A stretch of DNA of 64,000 nucleotides, from assembly GCA_910574455.1 (NCBI GenBank), contig CAJSYZ010000008.1, positions 4,218,707 through 4,282,706 of the forward strand, read 5' to 3'. Position 1 is the stretch's first letter; each line of letters starts with the position of its first letter. Below are positions 26,342-38,127 of the stretch, one piece after another. This DNA comes from Trichaptum fuscoviolaceum (Eukaryota > Basidiomycota > Agaricomycetes > Hymenochaetales > Trichaptaceae). The notes beneath the pieces were generated by a model. It ran no database searches and had not been told where the DNA came from. It saw only the letters and a list, made by a program, of their open reading frames with translations. Position numbers and translations under genes: made by a program.

Positions 26342-28699
26342 TCATGAACTCGATGCATATCGGCTCTTCATACGAATTCGTTCACCATAGTGCCAGATTA
26401 GCCACGGACTGATGCAGATGATGTCAGAACGAAGTGAAGGAGTTGCGGTCAAAGATGACTTACGCAGGACAACCGACGACGATCGCAACTACTGCGAGTA
26501 TTGTATCGCCCTTACCAAAACCGAGCGCGTTGTACATTGAAGGTGCGAAAAGTGGGAAGGCAAACCCGGCGAGGGACCGTAGACAATTCACCGCTGCGAG
26601 GGCTGATAAAGGAAACGAGTTGCATTAGCTTAGGGCAATGTATGAGGAGGGAAAAGTCGAACCCGATGCAGCGTACAATGTGAAGGCATCGATGACGTAC
26701 GTTTGGATACACTGGATATTTAGTATGATCCCCGCGCCTATGAAGACCGTACCCTGTGATGTACGTTCGTTAAAATGGTCAACCTAAGGAAACTTGACGA
26801 AGGACTCACGATATCGGGCACGAGCCAGAATACGTGGTTCTGTGCTGTCCAGCCATTCAGAAAAAGCCCTATAGGGAGTAAAATTGAGCCGGGCATCATA
26901 GACGCTATATCACAGAACAAGATAGTTCCTTAGTATAATATGAAGAGAGGAAGAGGAGATACGATGAACTTACGAAGCCTAAACTCAGGCCTTCCGCGCC
27001 CGCCATTTTTCTCCTTGAGGTACTTATATATTCGGTCGAGGACACGGGCGTTGACCTGCGAGGTGCCCGTGAGGCCGATACCTAGGGCTATGTAGTGCAG
27101 CCCTGCAATACCGACAGCTTCGCCGTATATTCCTTGAAAGATCGACGGGATGGTTGTGAGCATAAGGTACATGATACCATAGCTATAGGTCACGACGGAT
27201 AAATCATGCAATTAGTAGGAAGACAAGGGAATGAGAGGTTTGAGTACGAGACGTACACAAAAGCCATATAAAGCCCAAGAAGTTGAATGATGGGCTCGCA
27301 GGTGAAGAGCATAAATGGTCGGGTCAGCGCTTTTGTGAAAATACTTTTCCAGCTGTAAGAAGCACAAGAATAAGCCTCAGCTGAGAAGCGGACAACGGAA
27401 AAGAGTACTGACTGTCGATCTGCGCCCTGATAGGGTGTGCGTACGCGGTGAAAGTCGTCTTCAGACAGCCCCATACCTCTCTTCACTTCTTCTGCTTTGC
27501 GTTCAAGTAGAACGGGTGCGAAAGCTTCATCGGGACAATAGGTAAGATAGCGTTTAGCAAGGCAAATAAATCGACCACCTACTTTCTTTCAAGAAGATTA
27601 GTCCAAGTATCTGGATGACGCCGTCTGCGATAGAGGTCGACCAGAACTACAATAGTTATCTTGATAAGACGCCTTACTGATTAACTCCTCGAAATGAGAT
27701 ATACACACCACCCATCGCCAGGTTGTCCTCTCTGTTATCCAAGCACCTGCAATAGGCCCAAAAACAGCACCTAGCAATGGAGCGAGTGAGTAAAGCGCGA
27801 TGGCCTTTCCACGCTCTTCGTTACGCCAACAATCGCCGAGGACAGCGCCACCTACTGACAACGGTGCACTACCGCCGAGACCTGAGAGAAAGCGGAAGGC
27901 AATGAGTTCGCCCTCATTGCGCGCGAGACCGCATGCGATGTTCCAGACTAACAGATGGTGTAATTAGCGAAAGCAAACAGAAAGGAAAGTAAGACATACT
28001 AAGAAAGAATAAGTTTGCGCTCTGTATTAGTCTTAAGCGACCGAATATTTCAGACATAGGTCCAAGGAAGAGAGGTCCAATAGCTTTGAGATATATCAGA
28101 CTAGTGAATGAAACTTCATAGGGGAAGGTGCTCACCATAAGCAAGAACAAAAATAGACGTAATCAATGCCTTAATGACCGAGTTGGTGAACCCGAATTCA
28201 CGTGCAATTTGTTCAGTCGCAGGCGCAACCATGGAAGAAGAGATGGGTGAGATGAAAGTGAAAGCCGATACGATAGCTGTCGCTACCCATTTCTTCTTAT
28301 AAGACCAACTAGAGTGTGATTTAGAAAGTCATAGCATAGATAAGCAACCCCAATCCGGTATTGATAGAAGGAACAGATTTATACGCACTTCTTTGGATTC
28401 AATGGATCATCGGGCCCATCCCAGTCTACGACGATGACCTCCTCCTCGACTTGGTTGGCGATTCCAGCCTCAAGCGCTTTGGGGGTGGCGGGTCCGCCAA
28501 GCTCAACTGTACCAGACAACGAGTTCCTTCGCGTCGCACCATCCAAATCCGTCGCCTCCTCATCATCTCGTCTCCTTCCTTTCTCTCCATCTTTATCACA
28601 GTCGACAACATTGCGTTGAGTGTCCAAGTACGTAGAGGAGTTCTTCTTGATGATGGTTGTGTTCGTCTTGGTGTCATGCATCTCCATCTCAGTGGTCAT
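26342..28699 (-). CDS. MFS-2: DHA1-like MFS transporter, ancestral start codon lost
   Basis: Full-length paralogue of MFS-1, -3 and -4 with the same exon layout. Landmarks are LDGATRRNSLSGTVELGG, VIVVDWDGPDDPLNPKK, APATEQIAREFGFTNS, GPMSEIFGRLRLIQ, GGAVLGDCWRNEERGKA, PLLGAVFGPIAGAW, MMPGSILLPIGLFLNGW and the end PWLIWHYGERIRMKSRYASSS. In MFS-3 and MFS-4 translation starts at MHGTG; here the aligned codon is AGG (RHGTE), so the first usable in-frame ATG is 28699, about 14 codons downstream. The missing part is only the disordered tail, so the transporter core may still work, or this may be early decay. In motif C the second Gly-Pro context is changed (GAVFGP for GPVLGP). Closest to MFS-3. Substrate unknown. 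Confidence 0.8.
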
Positions 28700-29189
28700 C
28701 GCTAGGTCATTTGTTTCACCGAGGTTCTCCGTACCATGCCTGTCTGCTTCTCGATGTCGCGTGAGGCAGCGCACGCAAAAGGTGTGCAAAGCCTAGCACG
28801 GGGAAATAACAGAATACTCATGGTCGCTGTTGTGGAAAAAGATACTGGAACGAGCGGGATGACCTCGTAAATTTGACATACCCGATGTTCTCCGTGAACA
28901 GATGACAAAGCCAAAGTTTTTGCCGCGGCAGGTCCGGGAGATGATGCCGAAACAGGTACATCTTGCCGGTATCACGATTTCTACGATAATACAATTGGCT
29001 TGCATTACAAGTACAGTCTAGAGCGACCGAGTCGGCGAGTCGCCTTCTACGCGACTCGTAGCTGATGGGCTCTGTGCTGTATAAAGTCTATTCAATGACT
29101 GGATGCTTGGCAATCTGCAGTCGACCTTTTCTTTCCTCAAATGTTTGCTTTCTGTTATGTTCGATTTAACTTTATGTATTGGCTAAAGT

Positions 29190-29283
29190 TGAATTTCTTC
29201 CAGTGGTCCGTGCACTCTTGATGGCGTTGATAGAGTGATTTATCAACGCCATCAAGAGTGCACGGACCACTGGAAGAAATTCA
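29190..29283. repeat. Perfect 43-bp inverted repeat with 8-bp loop
   Basis: Left arm 29190-29232 and right arm 29241-29283 are exact reverse complements. The left arm begins TGAATTTCTTCCAGTGGTCC. They are separated by GAGTGATT. The pairing stops at both ends (T/T outside, G/T inside). Confidence 0.95.
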
Positions 29284-30949
29284 TACGTTGTAAGTTAACG
29301 CCACACAATGATCGGGCACTATCACCGTTACAATTAATTCAATCAGCACGAAAAAGGAGAGCTCAGCCTCATTCTCTGTACTCTATAGTACATGAAGCAC
29401 CTCAATCCATCTGTCCGGTTCTTCAACAATTACTATGTAGGCACCCACATACTACTACTAGTAAATGTCCCGTGGAGATCACGGAGCACATAGCTGATTT
29501 ACTTTGCAGATCCTAAGGTAGTATTTGATACGTCTACGCTGACCTATGATGCACATCTTGTGCTACTAGGAGCTTTCCAACAAATGTCTATCAGGAAAGT
29601 TTGTCTGCGTTCATGAATGGTTTACATTGTATGTTCGCGGCATTTGCCGGATCTGCGCAAATAATTGCAAACAACTCGAACAAGCTGTCAACTTGCGTAC
29701 CCACGTCTTGTTGCCCCTTGACACTTGGGCCCACCATTCAAACACTTCCCCGTTAGTCGCCAACTTCTTCGCCTTTCTCATACATCTGCCTTCCCCATTT
29801 TTTTTCTGAATCGGAAAGCTTGTCCGAGAGCGATGGAATACAAAGACTTAACTGCTTATAGGTTTCTCAAATAAACTCATGTTGGTGTTGTAATCGATGG
29901 ACAACCAACACGATACTGTAGAATAAAAAGATACCTGGAAGCACTGTCATTGGTTGCAGGGGCACATTGAAGAGAAAGGCACAGAAGAGCCTTGCGGCTG
30001 CCGATAGTATGAGACCCACAAATTGTTTGGCTAATGAGGTGCTACTTAATGTCTTTCTTTACCGATGTCTATCTCTAATTGTTCAGTATTCAACCTATCA
30101 TGTCACTAGACCAGCGCAGTCTCTACAGCAACTCCTCTTAAGCGCCTCGACCTCAACTCTTCTTACCGAGAAGTTCGTACCAAATACGAGCGCATGCAAT
30201 ACAAAATTCCAAGTTCTCATTTTCTCTTGCGTACGGGTGTACATTTGACCATCGAGGAGAACCTTGCTCTTGTTCGAATCTGTCACAATTGTTAATGAAA
30301 CCCAGAGTACCGAAAGCCTTAAACTCTGATGTCTTTGTTGGACATCGTATCCGGTTTGTATTCCTTGATGCTAAAGTATTACAGTACATTCACTAATCAT
30401 GGAAATTGATCAAGGAGAATGACATTTCAGAGCCGTCTCCCTCGATAGCGTCCGAGGTGGCGCGCATCAGCGGTACCGAAACATAGCGGGAAACGCGAGC
30501 AATACCGATTCTCTTGGGTAATATTCTCACCACTTCGCCAAGACCTCTCACGGACTCAAATGTAAATCAAGTGCTTATCCATTGTACCCTGCACGCGGAT
30601 TAGACTTCATAGGCAAATCATCGACGCTCTATTCAGTTCCGATCGAGTGGTTCCTGACTGATTGCGTTCTTTGCATGGAAGACTGGTGTCAGTGCGCAGA
30701 CGTTTCCTCTTGACATATTCCACTTTGTTGAGTCGATGAGGCACATAAGTACGACAACATCGCGTGAAAGGTACGCAGGAGCACATCCTTTATCATTCAT
30801 ATGTCCGTTTAATACCAACTTTCCATATCAGGAGTGAGAAATTCGTCCGATCCCTCGGTGTGCTAAGAGACTGGCATAACTTCCGAGCAAACGATAGACG
30901 GTGTCTTGCTCAAGGTCATAGTATTCGGTATCGCTGAAGGGGAAACACA

Positions 30950-30955
30950 TATAAG
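30950..30955 (+). promoter_or_regulatory. TATA box of the laccase gene
   Basis: TATAAG in the context CACATATAAGCTGTC, 107 bp upstream of the laccase ATG, a usual spacing for basidiomycete laccase promoters. Confidence 0.5.
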
Positions 30956-31056
30956 CTGTCGAAGTCGAGAGAAAGTATTCCTCAAGCCATTTGGACCCGC
31001 TATCCGCTGATTTGCATAAATCGACCATCTCTGCTGACTTGCATCTCCTTCCAAAT

Positions 31057-33630
31057 ATGATTAGCTACGCCCGTCTGGCGCCGCTCATCGCGCTGTCCTT
31101 CTCATGCTCTGCGCTTGGCGGTATTGTTTCGCACAACATGCATGTCGTCAACACTAACCTGTCACCGGACGGGTTCTCTCGCGCGTAAGAGCTAGTAATT
31201 CTCTGTTTCTTTCTTTGCTTACAGTTTTTCGCAGTACTGTTGTCGCGGACGGTGTATTCCCTGGACCACTCATATCTGGCTTCAAAGGCGACAATTTCCG
31301 AGTCCGTTTCGAATGATAACTCCGCTTTACAGGTTGATAACTAACGCATTGTGCTTTATACTGTAGATCAATGTTTTCGACGATCTGACCGACAGTGACA
31401 TGCGTCGTTCCATCTCAATCGTAAGTCACTCACGTTAATTATAATTATGACTTGCTGATTCATATTCGTCGCATAGCATTGGCACGGTCTATTTCAACAT
31501 GGTACCAATGAAATGGACGGAGTTGCGTGGGTGACACAGTGCCCGATCATTCCGGAAGAATCATTTCTGTAAGTCTGGCTCCTTCACTAGAGTTGTCTTC
31601 AGCTGATTTATTCATTGATAGATATAATTTCAACGTCCCAGATCAGGCTGGCACCTTTTGGTATCATTCGCATGTCTCAACGCAGTACTGCGATGGACTA
31701 CGGTACGAGCACAGCCTAGTTTGATACATCCTAAATATTGACCTCTGTTTTAGAGGACCTCTTGTTATTTATGGTAGGCATCATATGTTGAGTCACGCGG
31801 CTATAGCTTGCTAAACATTTGACAGATCTACTGGATCCTCACAGACTCCTATATGACATAGATGACGGTAAGTCCAACTAACCTCTCTCATCTTTGATCA
31901 AACTAACGATATCAACCACCATAGCGTCGACTGTCATCACTTTGGCGGACTGGTATCACGGTCTCGCTACGCAAATCTTCCCTAACCCAACTCATATTCC
32001 TCCGTAAGCCTAATCCTGCGTGCGCTGTCCGATCCATCTCGCTCATCTAACTTTAGCTCTGCTGATTCCACTCTTATCAACGGTCTTGGTCGATATGTTG
32101 GAGGACCCACCGATTCGCCGCTAGCGGTTATCCGTGCGCGTCCAGGCTTGAGGTTTGAATCTATCCCCTCGATTCAAGGCCACTATTTGACTACCTCTCA
32201 TCTCCTGCAGACATCGATTCCGAATTGTTAGCACTAGCTGTGATCCATTGTAAGTCTTCTGTTCCGTCAATATTGCTGGTTGTTATATTAACAGAAGCAC
32301 TTACCAGCTTCACCGTCTCCATCGATAATCACAATATGACCGTCATTGAGGCCGACGGTATTGAGACACAGCCTGTCGTGGTCGACTCCTTGACGATTTA
32401 CGCTGCTCAACGCTACTCTGTAATCGTCCATGCTAACCAACCAATAGGAAACTACTGTGAGTAATCGTCACTCTTGTGCGAAATGCTCTCAACTATCTCT
32501 GATCGCGATTTTCCTTAGGGATCCGTGTTAACCCTTCCGCTGGTAACACAGGATTCAGCGGAGGTATAAACTCAGCGATATTGAGATACGACGGAGCGCC
32601 TGTAGCGGAGCCCACCAGCACTCAGGGAGCCAGCGTTATCCCTCTCAACGAAGCAGATCTTCATGTATGTCCTAGCGAGTTCGAGTCGGGGACATTTTCT
32701 AACACTTCTTTTGTCATCTCCGTTCTAGCCACTTATTAATCCCGGCGCAGTAAGGATACATTCCATTGTCGTCATCGCGAAATTAATACTAGTCAGCCCT
32801 TCATATAGCCCGGCCTTCCAACCGCAGGTGGAGCAGATGTCAGCATTAACTTAGCGATCACCTTCGTATGCTCCTTATCCTATCACTGACCCAGGAAACT
32901 TCTAATTATATGACAATAGGACATCACGACCGGACTTTTCCAGGTCAACGGAGCAACATTCGCCCCGCCATCTGTTCCTGTACTACTTCAGATACTAAGT
33001 GGAACACAAACGGCTCAGGACCTCTTGCCTAGCGGGTCCGTATACGGCGTTCCACGCAACAAAGTTATCGAAGTGTCTATCCCGGGCGGGCTCAACGTAC
33101 GTCCTAATTTTAAGTGACGGTGTGCTTGGGCTAAAACTCTACTTTAATCCATAGCACCCTATCCATCTTCACGGCCATACCTTTGATGTTGTGCGCGTCG
33201 CCGGGAGTTCGACATACAACTACGCGAATCCTGTACGTCGGGATGTCGTCAGTGTGGGCGCTGGTACGGACAATGTAACCTTCCGGTTCACTACGAACAA
33301 CCCTGGTCCTTGGCTCCTGCACTGCCATATTGATTGGCATTTCGATGCGTACGTCGTTCTCACGCTCATATGATACCTATGTATCTTGTTTTACCTATAA
33401 CTAATCAATAACATTTTAGTGGTCTGGCTGTCGTTATTGCAGAAGACCTACCACATACTGCATCAGCGAACCCTAATAACAGTGAGTTCTCGGTGTACTC
33501 CTTTGCCTTAAAGACTTTCTGATAAATTTCTTCTCTAGCTGCTTGGAATAACCTTTGCCCAGAATTTTCAGCTAATGACCCGGACGTGCAATGGGAAGAG
33601 TTAGAGCCGACATTCCAGAGCTCTGATTGA
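31057..33630 (+). CDS. Laccase (multicopper oxidase), secreted
   Basis: Extracellular p-diphenol:O2 oxidoreductase. Eighteen exons with standard GT..AG introns join in frame to 531 residues, matching typical basidiomycete laccases. The N-terminus [20 protein letters not shown] is a signal peptide. All four copper signatures are complete: [15 protein letters not shown] (exon at 31477), [31 protein letters not shown] (33155) and [20 protein letters not shown]. The last includes the T1 Cys, with Leu at the axial position (usually a high-potential T1 site). Other family marks are [34 protein letters not shown] and [19 protein letters not shown]. Two exons are tiny (20 nt at 31754-31773 and 21 nt at 32729-32749). 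The gene lies between MFS-2 and MFS-3. Likely roles are lignin or phenol oxidation, pigment formation or detoxification. Confidence 0.93.
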
Positions 33631-34077
33631 AATCGCCTGATAAGTAATGGGTATTTATCCGTACGTTTGCGTGAGCATTCTGAAGAATGCATAGGCTCGA
33701 GGATAGCCATGATTGATGCTGATAAAGGTGGTAAGAGGGTGATCATTCTCATACTGGCTCATCTGTTTTTTTTTTCTGGGTATAGTTGATTCTGTACGTT
33801 CACAGTGTAGTCCCTTTCCGTTTCTTATTGCTGTTTATATAATCTATTTCTCTCGTGAACTACGCTCTAGCAGTGCAAGTGATTGCTAGGTCTAAGTTTC
33901 ATATTTATCGTCGATGGAAATATCTGGTATTGTACATTGGTCTCTATGCTGTGGTGTCAGTCTTGGAAGAGTGTCAAAAGGAGGAGGTTACCAGATGCAA
34001 GACGTATATCTACGTTTTCAGTAAAGATGTATCATGAAGAGGTATGAGGAATTGAGAATTCTGTGTCTTGCCTCGGA
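33631..34077. other. Convergent 3' flanks of laccase and MFS-3
   Basis: 447 bp of AT-rich DNA with a T9 run near 33767-33775. No gene was seen. Confidence 0.55.
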
Positions 34078-36579
34078 TCATTGATTTGTCGCGTATCGGC
34101 TCTTCATCCGGATTCGCTCGCCATAGTGCCAGAATAACCACGGCCTGGACAAAAAGGTAAATGGTAGAATAAGTGAGATGTGGGAATTGGAATGATGGGC
34201 TACTTACGCAGGGCATCCAACAACGATAGCAACTACTGCAAGTACTGTATCGCCTTTGCCGTATCCGAGTGCTTTGTACATCGCAGGTGCAAAGAGCGGG
34301 AATCCAAATCCAGCGAGGGAGCGAAGGCAATTGACCGCTGCTAACGCTACCGAAGGGATTGGAGCATATCAGGTTATCACACTATATGAAGGTGAAAAGA
34401 AATACGGACCTGATGCGGCGTGCAACGTAAACGCATCAATGACGTATGTTTGGATAGACTGAAAATTCAGTATAATCCCTGCACCTATGAACGCCGTACC
34501 CTATGCTATAAATCAGAGACTAGCCTAGTTGCACAAGTCTCCAAATATCAAAGTAGGACCTACAATATCGGGAACAAGCCAGAACACATGGTTCTGTGCT
34601 GCCCAGCCGTTCAACAACAGTCCAATAGGGAGGAAAATGGTACCGGGTACCATAGATGCTTTTGGATAAATGCTTAAGCTCGGTGACGATCACGAGATGC
34701 GAAATTAGATTAAGTGCTTACGAAGCCTAAACTCCGGCCTTCCGCGTCCGCCGTTCTTGTCCTTGAAATGCTTGTAGATCCGGTCGAGGAGACGGGCGTT
34801 GGTCTGCGAGGCACCCGACAGGCCTACACCGAGCGCAAAATAATGCAGCCCTGCGATGCCTACGGACTCGCCGTAGGTGTTTTGGTAGATCGACGGGATG
34901 GACGTTAGCATCAGGTACATGGTGCCATAGCTGAGAAATACGATGTACAATAGGAAAATATGTTAGTAGAGCGGTGCGACGCAAGGAGAAAATGCGAGAC
35001 CCACACAAAGGCCATAAATACTCCGAGGAGCTGGATGATAGGCTCTCGAACGAAGAGCGCAAAGGGTCGGACAATCGCTTTCGCAAATATGCTTTTCCAT
35101 CTGTGGCATGAGGCAGATTAGAATTGGAGTGTAGAGAATGAAGAAGAGAACTGACTGTCGGTCTGCGCTTTGATACGGTGTGCGTACCCGGTTGAAGTCG
35201 CCTTTTGATATGCCCATGCCACTTTTGATATGATTTGCCTTGCGCTCAAGGAGGACGGGTGCGAAGGCTTCGAGAGGGGGGAAGTTGAGACAATGGGACA
35301 GAGTACAAGGAGCGAATAGATGATTTCATACTTTCTTTCAAAAAGAGGAGTCCAAGAATTTGGATGACGCCGTCTACTATGGACGTCGACCAAAACTGAA
35401 AGTGATATCATGATCAGTAGCTCAGCAACGTGACTTAGCAACTTAGAACGCACCACCCATCGCCATGTTGTCTTCTCCCCGATCCATGATCCTATAATGG
35501 GTCCGATAACGGGACCAAGTAAAGGAGCAAGTGAGTACAACGCGATGGCCTTTCCTCGCTCTTCGGGTCGCCAGCAGTCGCCTAGTACGGCACCGCCTAC
35601 AGATAGTGGTGCGCTACCGCCGAGACCCGCCAGAAACCGGAAGGCAATAAGTTCGCCCTCGTTACGCGCAAGACCGCAGGCGATGTTCCAAACTGTACAG
35701 AAGAAGTGAGTAGATATAATTACATGTAAGGAGAATGTGATGTACCGAGGAAGAATAAGTTTGCGCCTTGGATTATTCTTAAGCGGCCGTATATCTCGGA
35801 CATAGGTCCCAGGAAGAGTGGTCCAATAGCTTTCAATTGTTTAGCATATCGATCCGAAACATGAAAAGACGAAGTGCTCACCAAACGCCAGGACGAAAAC
35901 GGAGGTAGTCATTGCAATGATGACCGTATTGGTGATTCCGAATTCACGCGCTATTTGTTCCGTCGCAGGCGCGACCATAGAGGAAGCGATAGGGGTGATG
36001 AAAGTGAACGCAGACACGATAGCCGTCGCTATCCATTTCTTCTTATAAGACCAGCTAAAGAGGGGTGACGAATAAGGATATGGATGAGCAAACATTTGAT
36101 TGCCTAGTTATACCGAACTGATGGGATTATTAGACGCACTTCTTTGGATTCATTGAATCGTCAGGGCCATCCCAGTCCACGATTATGACCTCATCCTCCG
36201 TCTCCTTGTCGTTTGCAAATCCCGCCTCGAGTGCTTTGGGGCTGGCGTTCCCGCCAAGCTTCTTCTCGGTCCCCTCCGAGTCGATCTGTGGCGGTGTTCC
36301 CGACAGCGAGTTTCTTCGGGTTGCACCATCCAAATCTGAGACAACCTCATCTTCCCGCCCCATCATTTTGTCTTCGTCCTTATCGTATTCGTCAAAGTCG
36401 CCAGGTGCGGTTGCCTCAAACGCGTCCTTCTCGCGACGTGGAACGACTGCCGGGTCTGACCCCGCAATGACTGCGTCTGTCTCGGCGGCGTGCACCTCGG
36501 CGGCGTGCACCTCGGCGGCGTGCACCTCGGTGGTCGTTACCGGGTCGTCCTTCTCGACAACGTTTCCCGTACCGTGCAT
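34078..36579 (-). CDS. MFS-3: DHA1-like MFS transporter
   Basis: Starts at MHGTGNVVEKDDP (ATG 36579); upstream in-frame codons lack ATG. The cytosolic tail holds three direct copies of EVHAA, an acidic stretch, LDGATRRNSLSGTPP and VIIVDWDGPDDSMNPKK. The core has TM1 IATAIVSAFTFITPIASSMV, APATEQIAREFGITNT, GPMSEIYGRLRII, GGAVLGDCWRPEERGKA, motif C PLLGPVIGPIIGSW, GIAGLHYFALGVGLSG and GTIFLPIGLLLNGWAAQNHV. It ends PWLFWHYGERIRMKSRYATNQ. The exons join without a stop. It shares GRLR.IQ.ANLFFL with MFS-2. It is divergent from MFS-4 across 1.5 kb. A proton-driven exporter of small organic molecules is the family role; the substrate is unknown. Confidence 0.85.
36481..36525 (-). repeat. Three 15-bp tandem repeats inside the MFS-3 coding tail
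   Basis: CTCGGCGGCGTGCAC occurs three times head to tail (36481, 36496, 36511). On the coding strand it adds EVHAA units and keeps the frame. MFS-1, MFS-2 and MFS-4 lack the expansion. Confidence 0.95.
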
Positions 36580-38127
36580 CGGTCGTCGGTCGTCGATGTC
36601 GTGTGAGGAAGCGCGCAATGTGGATTGAGCACAAGACGGGAATATCGCATGGTCGCTGCTGTACAGAATACCCTGCGGTGAGTGGGATGACTATCAAAAA
36701 CTGACTTGCCCGTTATTATCCGTGATGCCGAAGTCCATTCAATGCCGAACGACTTTAGGGAACGGCAACATCACGTGTTACTATATGTGGTATTGTTTGG
36801 AGCTGCCGAGCAATGCCGAAGCGAATGCAAATCTGCGATAGAGCAAGCCGCTCGGCATGGCAACCTGACTGAACTATATTTAGCACAGATAAGGATGGCC
36901 ATTCATTGCCGAAAGATGCCGAAGCAAATGTAAATCAGCACTCCCGGATCGGCTCTAACAATATGTTTTAGTTTAAAGTGCTACATACCAATTCTCAGAT
37001 CCGTTGAATGCTTATAAGAGCTCTATCGGTTCAATACACTGTAGCATTTTCAGGGCGACTTAAACGTCAGAAGCTGTAACTGTTTTTTGTTTTCGGTAGA
37101 CCGGAGGATACTTGAGCACGGTCAGAAATGCTTCCGTTCTGATATACTGTCGTAGGCCAGTGCTATTTCAATTTTGCTTTATCGGCTGTCATGTAAAACA
37201 CCCATTCGTGTTAGTCAGATATTGCTGATGACTCGAGTTGAAACAAGTTTGCTAAGGTGTGTCAGATTAAGGCGAGAGCACATACTCGGATTCCTCGGCA
37301 ACCCTTACCTGGACGGAAAGCTTCCGTTGACGGAGTGGTGACACGCGTATGAAGGATATTATATACCTAGGTTGAAGGTTAGTGATGACGATCCAGCGGC
37401 TCGTCACCAGCATTATAACGTTCTTAATGGTGTCTTAAGAAGAAGCTTCACAGTCATAAAAAGCAAGGTTGCTTTATTTGCTGTTACTCTAAGATTCTCG
37501 GTTATTAATCCGGATCATAAGCAAGGAGATAGTTGATTAATCACATTCGGACAGAAAATTCCCATAGATCTAGCATTGGTTCCGCGTCACGTCGGAGTAG
37601 ACGTTAGCTTTATTGAGAATACTGGAGGAGACGACCGGAAGGCTGTGCATCGCCATGCGAATCGAGTCACCGTTTGAGCATCTGGCAAGAGTTCTGACCA
37701 GCTCATAGAACGTAGAGGGTATGCTGGAGATAAGACGAACGTTTGAAAAGGTGCGAAGAATAAAGAAAGCTTGCGGTATGTCATGGCCTGGAGTGCGGTG
37801 GAAGGTTGAAGTAACTTCGTAGCATTGGAGAAGATTGATGACGTCAATTTTGTGCTGACTCAAGTGCTGCGGCATTTGACGGCAAGAGCGCCAATGCTCT
37901 AAAACAAGGAATCCGAGCCTATATTTAGCGCCTCTCGGGGACACTTTTCGGGCATTTCCCGCGGCATCACTCTCGGCAATGATCTCGAGACACGGACGAG
38001 CTCGGACATGTCAGCGGCTGGCCGTCATCCCTCCCATTCACAACGTCCTTTATAGCAGCGACCATGAGAAATCCCGTCCCACATTATATCCACCCCGCGC
38101 GCCCTCACACGACGCCGAGCAGCAGCA
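36580..38127. promoter_or_regulatory. Divergent intergenic region of MFS-3 and MFS-4 with clustered TGCCGAR elements
   Basis: 1.55 kb between outward-facing genes. Five TGCCGAA (36726, 36743, 36814, 36907, 36917) and TGCCGAG at 36804, plus its inverse CTCGGCA at 36851, occur within about 200 bp near MFS-3. Another CTCGGCA lies at 37972 near MFS-4. TATA-like strings (TTTATAG near 38047 and TTATATCC near 38078) precede MFS-4. A 37570-37944 minus open frame has no domain. The clustering suggests binding sites for a regulator, not shown by any other evidence. Confidence 0.4.
36814..36939 (+). repeat. Duplicated TGCCGAA-containing element
   Basis: A 23-bp sequence beginning TGCCGAAGCRAATGYAAATC occurs at 36814-36836 and again at 36917-36939 with three differences. 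Confidence 0.8.

Larger units (their letters stand above)
28700..31056. other. Intergenic between MFS-2 and laccase
   Basis: 2.36 kb with divergent starts at both ends. It contains a perfect 43-bp inverted repeat (29190-29283). Open frames at 29235-29516 and 29967-30248 include short F-box-like strings (CPVEITEHIADLL, CLANEVLLNVF) but no continuous protein. They are at most relics. Confidence 0.45.

Noticed and set aside
29235..30248. Possible F-box protein fragments
   Set aside because: Only short F-box-like strings are present. No continuous frame or downstream repeats support a gene.
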